Source: Gallionella sp.
Lineage (GTDB): Bacteria; Pseudomonadota; Gammaproteobacteria; Burkholderiales; Gallionellaceae
Assembly: GCA_028688275.1 (NCBI GenBank)
Contig: JAQTYN010000014.1
Coordinates: forward strand, 1 to 60,727
Length of the DNA: 60,727 nt
Reading direction: 5' to 3'
This document shows positions 1 through 8,578 of the stretch, one piece after another (the stretch's first letter is position 1; every line of letters starts with the position of its first letter). The notes below the pieces were generated by a model. It saw only the letters and a program-made list of their open reading frames with translations, made no database searches and had not been told where the DNA came from. The position numbers and the translations under genes are program-made.

Positions 1-2
1 GG

Positions 3-59
3 GATGAATTGATGAAATTTATGGCTCTCAAAAATAGCGTCCACCTCAATTCTTCCTGA
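3..59 (+). CDS. Possible 3' end of an upstream gene (partial)
   Basis: From base 3 a frame stays open to a TGA at 57-59, giving 18 residues (DELMKFMALKNSV then HLNSS). It could be the C-terminus of a gene lying mostly outside the window. The stretch is too short to identify and an open run of this length can occur by chance, so this is a weak call. Confidence 0.2.
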   Translation, partial: DELMKFMALKNSVHLNSS

Positions 60-174
60 TTATTAAGCGGTGAAAATGGACTTCGGAAAATTAAACTTTA
101 GGAGAAATTTGAATTGAGAATTGCTGCTATCATGCCCATCAAGATGGATTTTTCTATCGTCGTGTTAATATGCC

Positions 175-202
175 GCTCGCTGTGCAGCGAGCCACCTTTT
201 TT
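175..202 (+). terminator. Hairpin with T-run just before uppP
   Basis: GCTCGCTG (175-182) and CAGCGAGC (185-192) form a perfect inverted repeat, followed by CACC and a run of six T. This is the form of a rho-independent terminator. It lies only about 12 bases before the uppP start, so it either ends transcription from upstream or acts as an attenuator in the uppP leader. The sequence does not decide between these. Confidence 0.55.
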
Positions 203-213
203 GAAAGCATGTT

Positions 214-1038
214 ATGGATTTAATTTACTGGAAAGCCATCATCCTCGGCATCGTCGAGGGTTTAACCGAATTTTTGCCGATCTCTTCCACAGGGCATCTA
301 ATTTTGATGGGAGATTTGTTGGATTTCAACGACGAACGCGGCAAGGTGTTTGAAATTGTGATTCAGTTCGCCGCGATTTTGGCGGTGTGTTGGGAATATC
401 GCGCTAAGTTGGGTTCGGTCTTCCAAGGTTTAGCCAATAAAGAAGAAGTGGCGCAACGTTTTGTGGTGAATTTGGCGATTGCTTTTTTGCCATTAGCCAT
501 ACTTGGGCTTGCCTTTGGTAAGGCAATTAAGGCGCATTTGTTTGCGCCTATTCCTGTCGCGTTAGCGTTTATCATTGGCGGCTTTATAATTTTGTGGGCG
601 GAAAAACGTCAACACGTAGAAATCGTGGGTACGGTCGATGAGATGCACTGGAAAGATGCTTTGAAAATGGGATTTGCGCAGGCGTTGGCATTGATTCCTG
701 GTACATCACGTTCAGGTTCAACCATTATCGGCGGGCTGTTTTTTGGTTTGTCACGTAAGGCAGCAACTGAATTTTCTTTCTTTCTGGCGATTCCCACGCT
801 GACTGCTGCGACCATCTACGAGGTGTATAAGCATCGTGAGTTGTTTCATGCCCATGACATGGGTTTGTTTTTGGTGGGTTCGATTGCGTCGTTTGTGAGT
901 GCCTTTATCGCCGTGCGTGGGCTGTTGCGCTACATCAGTCGCCATGATTTCACGGTGTTTGCGTGGTATCGCATCGCCTTTGGTTTGATCGTGCTGGCGA
1001 CATGGTATAGCGGTGCGGTGAATTGGACGGTGGATTAA
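214..1038 (+). CDS. uppP: Undecaprenyl-diphosphatase UppP (BacA family)
   Basis: This integral membrane enzyme removes a phosphate from undecaprenyl diphosphate and so recycles the lipid carrier for peptidoglycan and O-antigen synthesis. The 274-residue length is normal for the family. Both family signatures are present: [14 protein letters not shown] near residue 15 and [14 protein letters not shown] near residue 160, which carry the Glu, Ser and Arg residues thought to form the active site. The protein is otherwise a chain of hydrophobic segments. The start is the ATG giving MDLIYWK; only a weak purine-rich stretch lies upstream. One base separates its TAA from the next gene, so the two are probably co-transcribed. 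Confidence 0.96.
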   Translation: MDLIYWKAIILGIVEGLTEFLPISSTGHLILMGDLLDFNDERGKVFEIVIQFAAILAVCWEYRAKLGSVFQGLANKEEVAQRFVVNLAIAFLPLAILGLAFGKAIKAHLFAPIPVALAFIIGGFIILWAEKRQHVEIVGTVDEMHWKDALKMGFAQALALIPGTSRSGSTIIGGLFFGLSRKAATEFSFFLAIPTLTAATIYEVYKHRELFHAHDMGLFLVGSIASFVSAFIAVRGLLRYISRHDFTVFAWYRIAFGLIVLATWYSGAVNWTVD

Positions 1039-1039
1039 C

Positions 1040-1519
1040 ATGGTTAAAGTGCTTTTTGTCTGTATGGGGAATATTTGTCGCTCGCCTACAGCGGAAGCGG
1101 TTTTTCGTGCCAAAGTCGTTGCGGCGGGGTTGGCAGAGCAGATTCAGATTGATTCGGCGGGTACGCATAACTACCACATCGGCAAAGCACCTGATGCCCG
1201 AACTCAAAAAGCGGCTCAGCGGCGTGGGTATGACTTGAGCGGTTTACGCGGACGGCAAGTTACCAAGCAGGATTTTATTGGTTTTGACTTTGTGTTGGCA
1301 ATGGATCTTGCTAATTTGAAAATTTTGCAACGCTTGCGCCCACTGGGTGTTACCAGCCACCTTGGGTTGTTGCTGGAATTTGCACGTCATCAAACGGAAC
1401 GGGAAGTGCCTGATCCTTACTATGGCGGGGAGGATGGGTTCGAGCAAGTGTTGGATATGATTGAGGATGCTGCCGAAGGGCTGTTGATTGATTTACGCTC
1501 AGGGCATGATCTGATTTAA
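1040..1519 (+). CDS. Low-molecular-weight protein-tyrosine phosphatase
   Basis: This is a cytoplasmic LMW-PTP that hydrolyses phosphotyrosine. The P-loop CMGNICRS (C-x5-R-S) lies at residues 8-15 and the catalytic Asp is in the late DPYYGG motif. The length of 159 residues is typical. Its ATG begins one base after the uppP stop. Relatives counteract tyrosine kinases that control exopolysaccharide export, which would fit a neighbour handling undecaprenyl carrier, but no kinase is in the window and the actual substrate is unknown. Confidence 0.93.
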   Translation: MVKVLFVCMGNICRSPTAEAVFRAKVVAAGLAEQIQIDSAGTHNYHIGKAPDARTQKAAQRRGYDLSGLRGRQVTKQDFIGFDFVLAMDLANLKILQRLRPLGVTSHLGLLLEFARHQTEREVPDPYYGGEDGFEQVLDMIEDAAEGLLIDLRSGHDLI

Positions 1520-1551
1520 AGTACACACGGATGCACTATTTGAGGGGGCTG

Positions 1552-1577
1552 GCAGAGCAACCGCGTTACTCTGCTTT
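1552..1577. terminator. Weak hairpin between convergent genes
   Basis: GCAGAG (1552-1557) pairs with CTCTGC (1569-1574), with AAC/GTT pairing further in and TTT after the stem. It sits between the phosphatase gene and the converging copper-chaperone gene and may end both. The T-run is short, so this is only a plausible terminator. Confidence 0.35.
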
Positions 1578-1588
1578 CGTCGAAGTGC

Positions 1589-2047
1589 TTAGTGGTGATG
1601 GTGGCGATTTTCAACCATTGGCTTAACGGTTGCTTCTGCTTGTAACTCCAGTGTTTCTTTCTCTGAGACTTTGATGATTAGCGTGAAAGGGACTTTCATT
1701 CCCTCTTTTATGGGCTGTTTGAGTCCAACGAGCATCAGATGTGTGCCTGTCTCGCTAAAGCTAACGGCTTTACCTGCGGGGAGCTCAATGGATGGAATCT
1801 CGCGCATTTGCATGACACCGTGATCATCTTGCATGGTGTGTAATTCGGTGCTTTTCGCAATAGTGCTTTTTGCACCGATGAGCGTAACGGTTTTATCGCT
1901 CGTGAGAAGGACGTCCACTGCCGCGCTATCTTGCCCTGGCGCGGTGGCACGAACCCACGCATGTAAAACGTCGATGTGATCTGCGAATGCGTTGCTAGAG
2001 AGCAGGATTGAGAGCAGATAAACTGCCAGCCTAATTTGTTTTGTCAT
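1589..2047 (-). CDS. Periplasmic copper chaperone, PCu(A)C family
   Basis: Proteins of this family carry Cu(I) in the periplasm and help assemble the CuA site of cytochrome c oxidase. The 152-residue product has a Sec signal peptide (MTKQIRLAVYLLSILLSSNAFA) and the family metal-binding arrangement: H-T-M, then Met residues in GVMQM, then a distal HLML. A His-rich tail (NRHHHH) ends the protein and may add metal affinity. The frame is open further upstream, but the ATG at 2047 was chosen because it starts the signal peptide and follows an AGAGGA ribosome-binding site. It is divergent from ilvI. Confidence 0.9.
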   Translation of the reverse strand: MTKQIRLAVYLLSILLSSNAFADHIDVLHAWVRATAPGQDSAAVDVLLTSDKTVTLIGAKSTIAKSTELHTMQDDHGVMQMREIPSIELPAGKAVSFSETGTHLMLVGLKQPIKEGMKVPFTLIIKVSEKETLELQAEATVKPMVENRHHHH

Positions 2048-2132
2048 GACTATCCTCTGTTTGAATGTAGTTGAGAAGGTGGGATTATACGGGGTTCGTG
2101 AGAAAACATGATGAGGGTGTGGCGATAAAAAG

Positions 2133-2161
2133 TTGACCAAAACGTCACTAACCATTATCTT
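2133..2161 (+). promoter_or_regulatory. Sigma70-type promoter for the ilv operon
   Basis: TTGACC (2133-2138) and TATCTT (2156-2161) are separated by exactly 17 bases, matching a -35/-10 pair at 5/6 and 4/6 positions. The predicted start near 2168 leaves a leader of about 30 bases before ilvI, too short for a peptide attenuator. Confidence 0.55.
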
Positions 2162-2198
2162 ACGCGGTCTTTTTGGCTTTTAATTTAAGGTGTTTGTC

Positions 2199-3908
2199 AT
2201 GGAATTGACTGGTGCGGAAATCGCGATCCGATGTTTGCAGGAGGAAGGGGTTGAATACTTGTTCGGCTATCCTGGTGGAGCCGTATTGCATATTTATGAT
2301 GCGTTGTTTCAACAGGATAAGGTCAAGCACGTGTTGGTGCGTCACGAACAGGCGGCTATTCATGCTGCGGATGGTTATGCGCGCTCATCTGAGAAGGTTG
2401 GCGTAGCTCTCGTCACCTCTGGGCCTGGTTTGACTAATGCCGTCACAGGCATTGCCACCGCGTATATGGATTCGATTCCCATGGTGGTATTGAGCGGGCA
2501 AGTACCTAGCTATGCGATTGGTGAAGATGCGTTTCAAGAAGTGGATGCCGTGGGGATTACCCGTCCTTGCGTGAAGCACAATTTCTTGATTAAGCATGTG
2601 GCTGATATTGCGCCGACGATTAAAAAAGCCTTTTACTTGGCAAAATCGGGTCGCCCAGGTCCTGTGTTGATTGATATTCCTAAAGATATTTCCAACCAAA
2701 AGACCGAGTTTATTTATCCTGGCAGCGTGCATATTCGCTCTTACAACCCTGTGGGTAAAGGTGATAGTGCGCAGATTCGTCATGCGGCGCAAATGTTATT
2801 AGAAGCCAAACGCCCCATGATTTATGCGGGCGGTGGGGTGGTACTGGGAGATGCGTCAGCACAATTGACCGATTTAGTTCGCCTGCTTGGCGCGCCTTGT
2901 ACCAACACACTGATGGGATTGGGCGGTTTCCCTGCCAGCGATACGCAATTTGTGGGTATGTTAGGGATGCACGGCACGTATGAAGCTAATATGGCGATGC
3001 AATATTGTGACGTCTTGGTTGCGGTGGGTGCGCGCTTTGATGATCGTGTGATTGGTAATGTGGCGCACTTTGCCGAAGTGCCGCGTAAAATCATTCATAT
3101 CGATATTGATCCCTCTTCGATTGCCAAACGCGTAAAGGTTGATTTGCCCATTGTTGGCAATGTGAAGTTGGTGTTGGAAGAATTGTTGACGGTGTTGCGA
3201 GGCACCAAGCAAAAGCCAGATGCTTTAGCATTGACTGACTGGTGGAAGCAAATTGAGACTTGGCGTGTTAAGGGGGGTGGGCTGCGTTATGCTAACTCCA
3301 GTGAAGTCATTAAACCTCAGTATGTGATTGAAACTTTGCACGAAATTACTCGTGGCGATGCCTTCGTGACATCTGACGTGGGGCAGCATCAAATGTGGGC
3401 GGCACAATACTACCGATTTGATAAGCCGCGTCGTTGGATTAACTCAGGCGGATTGGGCACAATGGGCTTCGGGCTGCCCGCTGCAATGGGGGTTCAACTC
3501 ATCAACCCAGGTGCTACCGTGGCGTGTGTGACAGGTGAAGGTAGTATCCAGATGAATATTCAGGAGCTTTCAACCTGTAAGCAATTCCATTTGCCGATTA
3601 AAGTGGTGGCATTGAACAATCGCTATTTGGGCATGGTGCGGCAGTGGCAGCAGTTCTTCCATGGTGATCGCTACTCTGAATCCTATATGGATGCTTTGCC
3701 TGATTTTGTGAAAATCGCTGAAGCTTATGGTCACGTAGGTATCCGCGTGGACAGTCCCGCGGATGTCAAGCCCGCGATGCAAGAAGCGTTCGCGCGCAAA
3801 AATGAATTGGTATTTATGGATTTCCGTACTGACTCCACTGAAAATGTGTTCCCGATGGTGCCTGGCGGTAAGGGCTTGTCGGAAGTAATATTGGCGGAGG
3901 ACTTATAA
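2199..3908 (+). CDS. ilvI: Acetolactate synthase large subunit
   Basis: The catalytic subunit of acetohydroxyacid synthase condenses pyruvate with pyruvate or 2-oxobutyrate, the first common step of valine, leucine and isoleucine synthesis. The 569-residue product has the TPP-dependent fold: an N-terminal Pyr domain with the conserved Glu in RHEQAAIHAADGYAR, a central domain, and a C-terminal PP domain with GEGSIQMN followed by LNNRYLGMV, the Mg-TPP motif. The GEG form instead of GDG is common in betaproteobacterial and some gammaproteobacterial enzymes. A GTG at 2190 is in frame, but ATG 2199 is preferred because TAAGG lies just before it. The stop overlaps the ilvH start (TAATG), implying translational coupling. 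Confidence 0.97.
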   Translation: MELTGAEIAIRCLQEEGVEYLFGYPGGAVLHIYDALFQQDKVKHVLVRHEQAAIHAADGYARSSEKVGVALVTSGPGLTNAVTGIATAYMDSIPMVVLSGQVPSYAIGEDAFQEVDAVGITRPCVKHNFLIKHVADIAPTIKKAFYLAKSGRPGPVLIDIPKDISNQKTEFIYPGSVHIRSYNPVGKGDSAQIRHAAQMLLEAKRPMIYAGGGVVLGDASAQLTDLVRLLGAPCTNTLMGLGGFPASDTQFVGMLGMHGTYEANMAMQYCDVLVAVGARFDDRVIGNVAHFAEVPRKIIHIDIDPSSIAKRVKVDLPIVGNVKLVLEELLTVLRGTKQKPDALALTDWWKQIETWRVKGGGLRYANSSEVIKPQYVIETLHEITRGDAFVTSDVGQHQMWAAQYYRFDKPRRWINSGGLGTMGFGLPAAMGVQLINPGATVACVTGEGSIQMNIQELSTCKQFHLPIKVVALNNRYLGMVRQWQQFFHGDRYSESYMDALPDFVKIAEAYGHVGIRVDSPADVKPAMQEAFARKNELVFMDFRTDSTENVFPMVPGGKGLSEVILAEDL

Positions 3909-4399
3909 TGCGACATATTATTTCAGTATTGATGGAAAACGAAGCGGGTGCGTTGTCACGTGTTGCAGGGCTTTTTTCTGCGCGCGGATATAACATCGAA
4001 TCGCTGACGGTAGCCGTCACAGAAGACGAAACTTTGTCGCGCATGACCATCGTGACGAGCGGCTCGGATGCGATCATTGAGCAAATTACCAAGCAGCTCA
4101 ACAAGCTGATTGATGTTGCGGCAGTGATGGATTTGAGTGATGGTAGTCATTTAGAGCGTGAATTGATGCTATTGAAGTTGCGTGCCGAAGGTTGTGCACG
4201 TGAAGAACTGAAACGCATGGCGGACATATTTGGTGGGCGCGTGATTGATGTAACCGCTACAACCTATGTGATTGAATTAACAGGTGCAAGCTCCAAGTTG
4301 GACGCGTTCATCGAAGCCATAGACCGTGATTTGATTCTGGAAACTGTACGTACAGGGGCTTCAGGTATTGGACGCGGTGATCGAATTTTGAAACTTTAA
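3908..4399 (+). CDS. ilvH: Acetolactate synthase small (regulatory) subunit
   Basis: This is the regulatory subunit that activates the large subunit and usually confers valine feedback inhibition. The 163-residue protein has an N-terminal ACT domain (HIISVLMENEAGALSRVAG, residues 3-21, with the Asn and Gly that commonly bind the effector) and the C-terminal half typical of IlvH. The ATG overlaps the TAA of ilvI by one base. Confidence 0.97.
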   Translation: MRHIISVLMENEAGALSRVAGLFSARGYNIESLTVAVTEDETLSRMTIVTSGSDAIIEQITKQLNKLIDVAAVMDLSDGSHLERELMLLKLRAEGCAREELKRMADIFGGRVIDVTATTYVIELTGASSKLDAFIEAIDRDLILETVRTGASGIGRGDRILKL

Positions 4400-4404
4400 G
4401 GTGG

Positions 4405-5532
<1,128 letters not shown>

Positions 5533-5550
5533 AAAGCAGTCGGTAGACAT

Positions 5551-5655
5551 TAGTCGCTAGTCGTTAGTAAAAGGCAAAACCTTTTCTGATGGCTGGCGAC
5601 TTATTCTTTCAACTTAACGACTACAAACTAACGACTATCAGCTACTAACTAACGA
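5551..5655. repeat. Inverted-repeat element between ilvC and psd
   Basis: TAGTCGTTAGT (5558-5568) pairs perfectly with ACTAACGACTA (5627-5637), and further degenerate copies of the same word surround both arms. It is clearly related to the element at 4405-4500, so ilvC is bracketed by two members of one repeat family. Confidence 0.6.
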
Positions 5656-5661
5656 CCAATT

Positions 5662-6312
5662 ATGAATAACTACCCTCATCCACTTATCGCCCGCGAAGGC
5701 TGGCCATTTTTAGCGGGTGCAGTCATCATCGCTCTGCTGTTTTCTATCTTCGGCGGTGGTATTTTGGCGACGCTGGCATGGGTAATTGCCCTGTTTGTTT
5801 TGCAATTTTTCCGTGATCCGCCTCGTGAAATTCCACAGGAGGTGGGGGCTGTGTTGTCTCCAGCTGATGGGCGTGTCATTAAAGTTGAACAAACGCAAGA
5901 CCCTTATGGAGAGCGTGAAGCCATTTTGATTAGCGTCTTTATGAACGTGTTTAACGTGCATTCCAACCGCAGCCCCGTGGATGGCACGATACAAAAAGTA
6001 CAATACTTCCCTGGTAAATTCGTCAACGCCGATCTGGACAAAGCTTCCAGCGAAAATGAACGCAATGCCATCGTCTTGAAAACCAGCGACCAACAAACTA
6101 TTACGTTCGTGCAAGTCGCAGGGCTGATTGCGCGACGGATTTTGTGCTATGTTAAAGCAAATGACGTATTATCACGCGGGCAACGCTACGGCTTCATCCG
6201 TTTCGGTTCACGGGTTGATGTTTATTTGCCGTTGAATGCCAAAGTCAACGTAAGCATAGGCGACAAGGTTTCCGCGACTACCACTATTTTGGCAATTTTG
6301 CCCCAAAGCTAA
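5662..6312 (+). CDS. psd: Phosphatidylserine decarboxylase proenzyme (short type)
   Basis: It decarboxylates phosphatidylserine to phosphatidylethanolamine at the inner membrane. At 216 residues it is the short form rather than the roughly 300-residue enterobacterial type. An N-terminal hydrophobic hairpin (residues 15-50) precedes the catalytic part with LSPADGRV and [13 protein letters not shown]. The self-cleavage site is in [12 protein letters not shown] near residue 180, where Ser becomes the pyruvoyl group. It is followed seven bases later by pssA, which makes its substrate. Confidence 0.95.
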   Translation: MNNYPHPLIAREGWPFLAGAVIIALLFSIFGGGILATLAWVIALFVLQFFRDPPREIPQEVGAVLSPADGRVIKVEQTQDPYGEREAILISVFMNVFNVHSNRSPVDGTIQKVQYFPGKFVNADLDKASSENERNAIVLKTSDQQTITFVQVAGLIARRILCYVKANDVLSRGQRYGFIRFGSRVDVYLPLNAKVNVSIGDKVSATTTILAILPQS

Positions 6313-6319
6313 TCGGCGC

Positions 6320-7060
6320 ATGGACGACTATAAAACACAACGACCCATGAATCTGCGCAAGCGTGGGATTTATCTATTGCCCAATCTGTTTACTACTGGC
6401 GCGCTATTCGCGGGTTTTTACGCTATTGTGCAAGCCATGAATGCGCAGTTTGAACATGCGGCTATTGCGATTTTTATTGCGATGGTGCTGGATGGTTTGG
6501 ATGGGCGTGTAGCCCGTCTCACGCATACCCAAAGTGAGTTTGGTGCCGAATACGATAGTCTGTCTGACATGGTGTCTTTTGGTGTCGCACCCTCTCTGGT
6601 GATGTATGAATGGGCATTGAAAGGGTTGGGGAAGTGGGGCTGGTTCGCTGCGTTTATTTACTGTACCGCTACCGCCTTGCGTTTGGCGCGTTTTAATACC
6701 AATATTGATGTCGTCGATAAACGCTATTTCCAAGGCTTACCCAGTCCTGCTGCCGCTGCATTGGTTGCTGGCTTTGTCTGGGTCATGTGGGATTATGGTA
6801 TGACGGGTGAGGAAGTGCGTGGTTATGCCGCTGTGCTGACTGTGCTGGCAGGTTTAAGTATGGTGAGCAATTTGCCGTTTTATAGCTTCAAGGACTTCAA
6901 TGCTAGAAAAAGTGTACCCTTTGTGGTTGTTTTTCTTATCCCATTGTTTTTTATAGTAATTTGGAGTGATCCTTCGCGAGTATTGTTTGCATTGTTTGTG
7001 GCTTATGCTTTGTCTGGAATTGTGATGTGGCTGCTCAGGTTGCGCCAAAAAAGACAATAG
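6320..7060 (+). CDS. pssA: CDP-diacylglycerol-serine O-phosphatidyltransferase
   Basis: It makes phosphatidylserine from CDP-diacylglycerol and serine. The CDP-alcohol phosphotransferase signature is complete (DGLDGRVAR, then G and D-x3-D in FGAEYDSLSD, about residues 60-85). The 246-residue protein has several membrane helices, as in the integral type II PssA. It forms a pair with psd. In many beta- and some gammaproteobacteria leuA follows ilvIHC-psd-pssA; here the Pil-Chp genes follow. Confidence 0.95.
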   Translation: MDDYKTQRPMNLRKRGIYLLPNLFTTGALFAGFYAIVQAMNAQFEHAAIAIFIAMVLDGLDGRVARLTHTQSEFGAEYDSLSDMVSFGVAPSLVMYEWALKGLGKWGWFAAFIYCTATALRLARFNTNIDVVDKRYFQGLPSPAAAALVAGFVWVMWDYGMTGEEVRGYAAVLTVLAGLSMVSNLPFYSFKDFNARKSVPFVVVFLIPLFFIVIWSDPSRVLFALFVAYALSGIVMWLLRLRQKRQ

Positions 7061-7146
7061 AAATAGATGCTTGATGATCTTGGTGTGGCGATACTTTAAC
7101 TGAAATATAACTGTTTTTTGGTCGTCAGATATCAGGAGCTGTTCTG

Positions 7147-7281
7147 ATGGGTACTTTAATTTATGGTGGTTGGAAGATAAAAGTTATGACAGCAAGTGAA
7201 AAATTCGATAGCATTAGCAACGTTGCAAATTCAATAAATACATTTAGCACAGTGAAAAGAAATCAAAGGGGATCAAATTGA
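7147..7281 (+). CDS. Possible 44-residue small protein leading the pil-chp operon
   Basis: An ATG at 7147, with AGGAG nine bases before it, opens a frame of 44 codons (MGTLIYGGWKIKVMTASEKF and onward) that ends with TGA at 7279-7281. That stop overlaps the TTG start of the next gene (TTGA), a typical coupling arrangement. I do not recognise the product; it has no membrane segment. The evidence is the ribosome-binding site and the coupling only, so it could be a leader peptide or chance. Confidence 0.35.
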   Translation: MGTLIYGGWKIKVMTASEKFDSISNVANSINTFSTVKRNQRGSN

Positions 7282-7691
7282 GCGATAGTCTGCCATTGTC
7301 GGGCGTAAAAGTCGTGTTGATTGACGATAGCAATACCATACGTCGTAGCGGCGAAATGTTCCTGAAACAAGCGGGGTGTGATGTCGCGTTAGCGGAGGAT
7401 GGCTTTGATGGCTTGGCAAAAGTTGTTGAACATAACCCAGATATTATTTTTATTGATGTCATGATGCCAAGATTAGATGGTTATCAGGCTTGTGTATTAA
7501 TCAAAAGCCACGAACGATTTAAGAACATTCCAGTCGTGATGTTAACGAGTAAGGATAGTTTGTTTGATCGTGCTCGTGGTAAATTGGTAGGCGCAGATCA
7601 ATATCTCCTAAAACCGTTTAATAAAAAGAATCTTATTGAAACAGTAATGATGCATACAAGAAAACAAGAGGATACAAATTATGGCAATTAA
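7278..7691 (+). CDS. pilG: Response regulator PilG (twitching motility)
   Basis: This is a single-domain CheY-like receiver of 137 residues. The acidic pocket (LIDDSN), the phospho-acceptor Asp in IIFIDVMMP near residue 60, the Thr/Ser in VVMLTSKD and the Lys in LKPFNK are all present. PilG-type regulators promote type IV pilus extension and cAMP signalling in Pseudomonas. The start is TTG, supported by AAAGGGGA five bases upstream and by overlap with the preceding small ORF. Its end overlaps pilH by 11 bases. Confidence 0.9.
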   Translation: MSDSLPLSGVKVVLIDDSNTIRRSGEMFLKQAGCDVALAEDGFDGLAKVVEHNPDIIFIDVMMPRLDGYQACVLIKSHERFKNIPVVMLTSKDSLFDRARGKLVGADQYLLKPFNKKNLIETVMMHTRKQEDTNYGN

Positions 7692-8046
7692 AACAATTTT
7701 AGTGGTGGATGATTCGGCAACCGAACGCCACCTAATCGGTGAGATTTTGACTAAAGCAGGTTTTAGTGTGAGTTTCGCTCAAGATGGTGAAACAGGCGTC
7801 ACGTTATCGAAGACACAAAAGCCTGATTTAATTCTGATGGATGTGGTCATGCCAGGGCTAAACGGGTTTCAGGCCACTCGTGCAATCAGTAAAGATGATG
7901 ATACGAAACATATTCCCATTATCCTATGCACGACTAAAGATCAGGAAACTGATCGAGTTTGGGGTATTCGTCAAGGTGCGAAGGATTATGTATTGAAGCC
8001 AGTGGATGCAGCAGAATTGTTGCAGAAGATTGCTGCATTTAACTAA
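7681..8046 (+). CDS. pilH: Response regulator PilH (twitching motility)
   Basis: A second stand-alone receiver domain of 121 residues, with VVDDSATERH at the N-terminus, the acceptor Asp in LILMDVVMPG, and the Thr and Lys in LCTTKDQ and VLKPVD. PilH acts opposite to PilG, probably as a phosphate sink and in pilus retraction. Its ATG lies inside the end of pilG, so the two are translated together. Confidence 0.9.
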   Translation: MAIKTILVVDDSATERHLIGEILTKAGFSVSFAQDGETGVTLSKTQKPDLILMDVVMPGLNGFQATRAISKDDDTKHIPIILCTTKDQETDRVWGIRQGAKDYVLKPVDAAELLQKIAAFN

Positions 8047-8063
8047 GTGGCAAACCACCGAAT

Positions 8064-8552
8064 ATGTCTAAACGCCTAAATTTGCGAGATTTTCAACAGA
8101 ATCTCAGCAATCGCTTGCAAGATAAAGGTCACGCAGAAAGTCAGGTTTCCACGCTGGGTGTGCAGATTGGTGCACAGCATTGGTTGGTTGATATGACTGA
8201 CATAAGTGAGGTTTTGCCCTTGCTTAAGGTCACTACTTTGCCACTATGTAAGCCATGGGTCGTTGGTATGATGAATGTGCGTGGTAACTTATATTGTGTC
8301 GCGGACATAGCATTATTTATGGGATTGGGTCGCGTAAGTGGTGAAATGCAAAACCGCTTGTTGCTGATTTCGTCACAGCATGATTTTAATGCGGCCTTGT
8401 TAGTTGAGCGAGTTTATGGGTTGCGCAATGTTCAAGGGTGGCGGCACGACACGGTAGAAAATTGTTTTTTTGACGAGCAGGGCATGAAATGGCACAAAAT
8501 GAACGTGCCAGATCTGTTAGGGCAGGTAGAATTTCTGCAAATTGGCGCGTAG
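8064..8552 (+). CDS. pilI: CheW-like adaptor PilI
   Basis: A 162-residue CheW-domain protein that couples the receptor PilJ to the kinase ChpA. It has the CheW features GVQIGAQHWLVDMTDISEVLPL and WVVGMMNVRGNLYCVADIALFMG. Its position between pilH and pilJ is the standard Pil-Chp order. It ends 26 bases before the pilJ start. Confidence 0.9.
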   Translation: MSKRLNLRDFQQNLSNRLQDKGHAESQVSTLGVQIGAQHWLVDMTDISEVLPLLKVTTLPLCKPWVVGMMNVRGNLYCVADIALFMGLGRVSGEMQNRLLLISSQHDFNAALLVERVYGLRNVQGWRHDTVENCFFDEQGMKWHKMNVPDLLGQVEFLQIGA

Positions 8553-8578
8553 TCGTCGCAGTAAGGGAGAAAAGTAAA

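Noticed and set aside
114-353. 79-codon TTG-started frame with a ribosome-binding-site-like AGGAG before uppP
   Set aside because: It runs across the terminator hairpin at 175-202 and 140 bases into uppP in another frame; the product resembles nothing and is Arg/His-rich as a shadow would be.
8489-8578. 30-codon N-terminal extension of PilJ overlapping pilI
   Set aside because: The extension is Arg-rich with no family match, and ATG 8579 has a strong ribosome-binding site.
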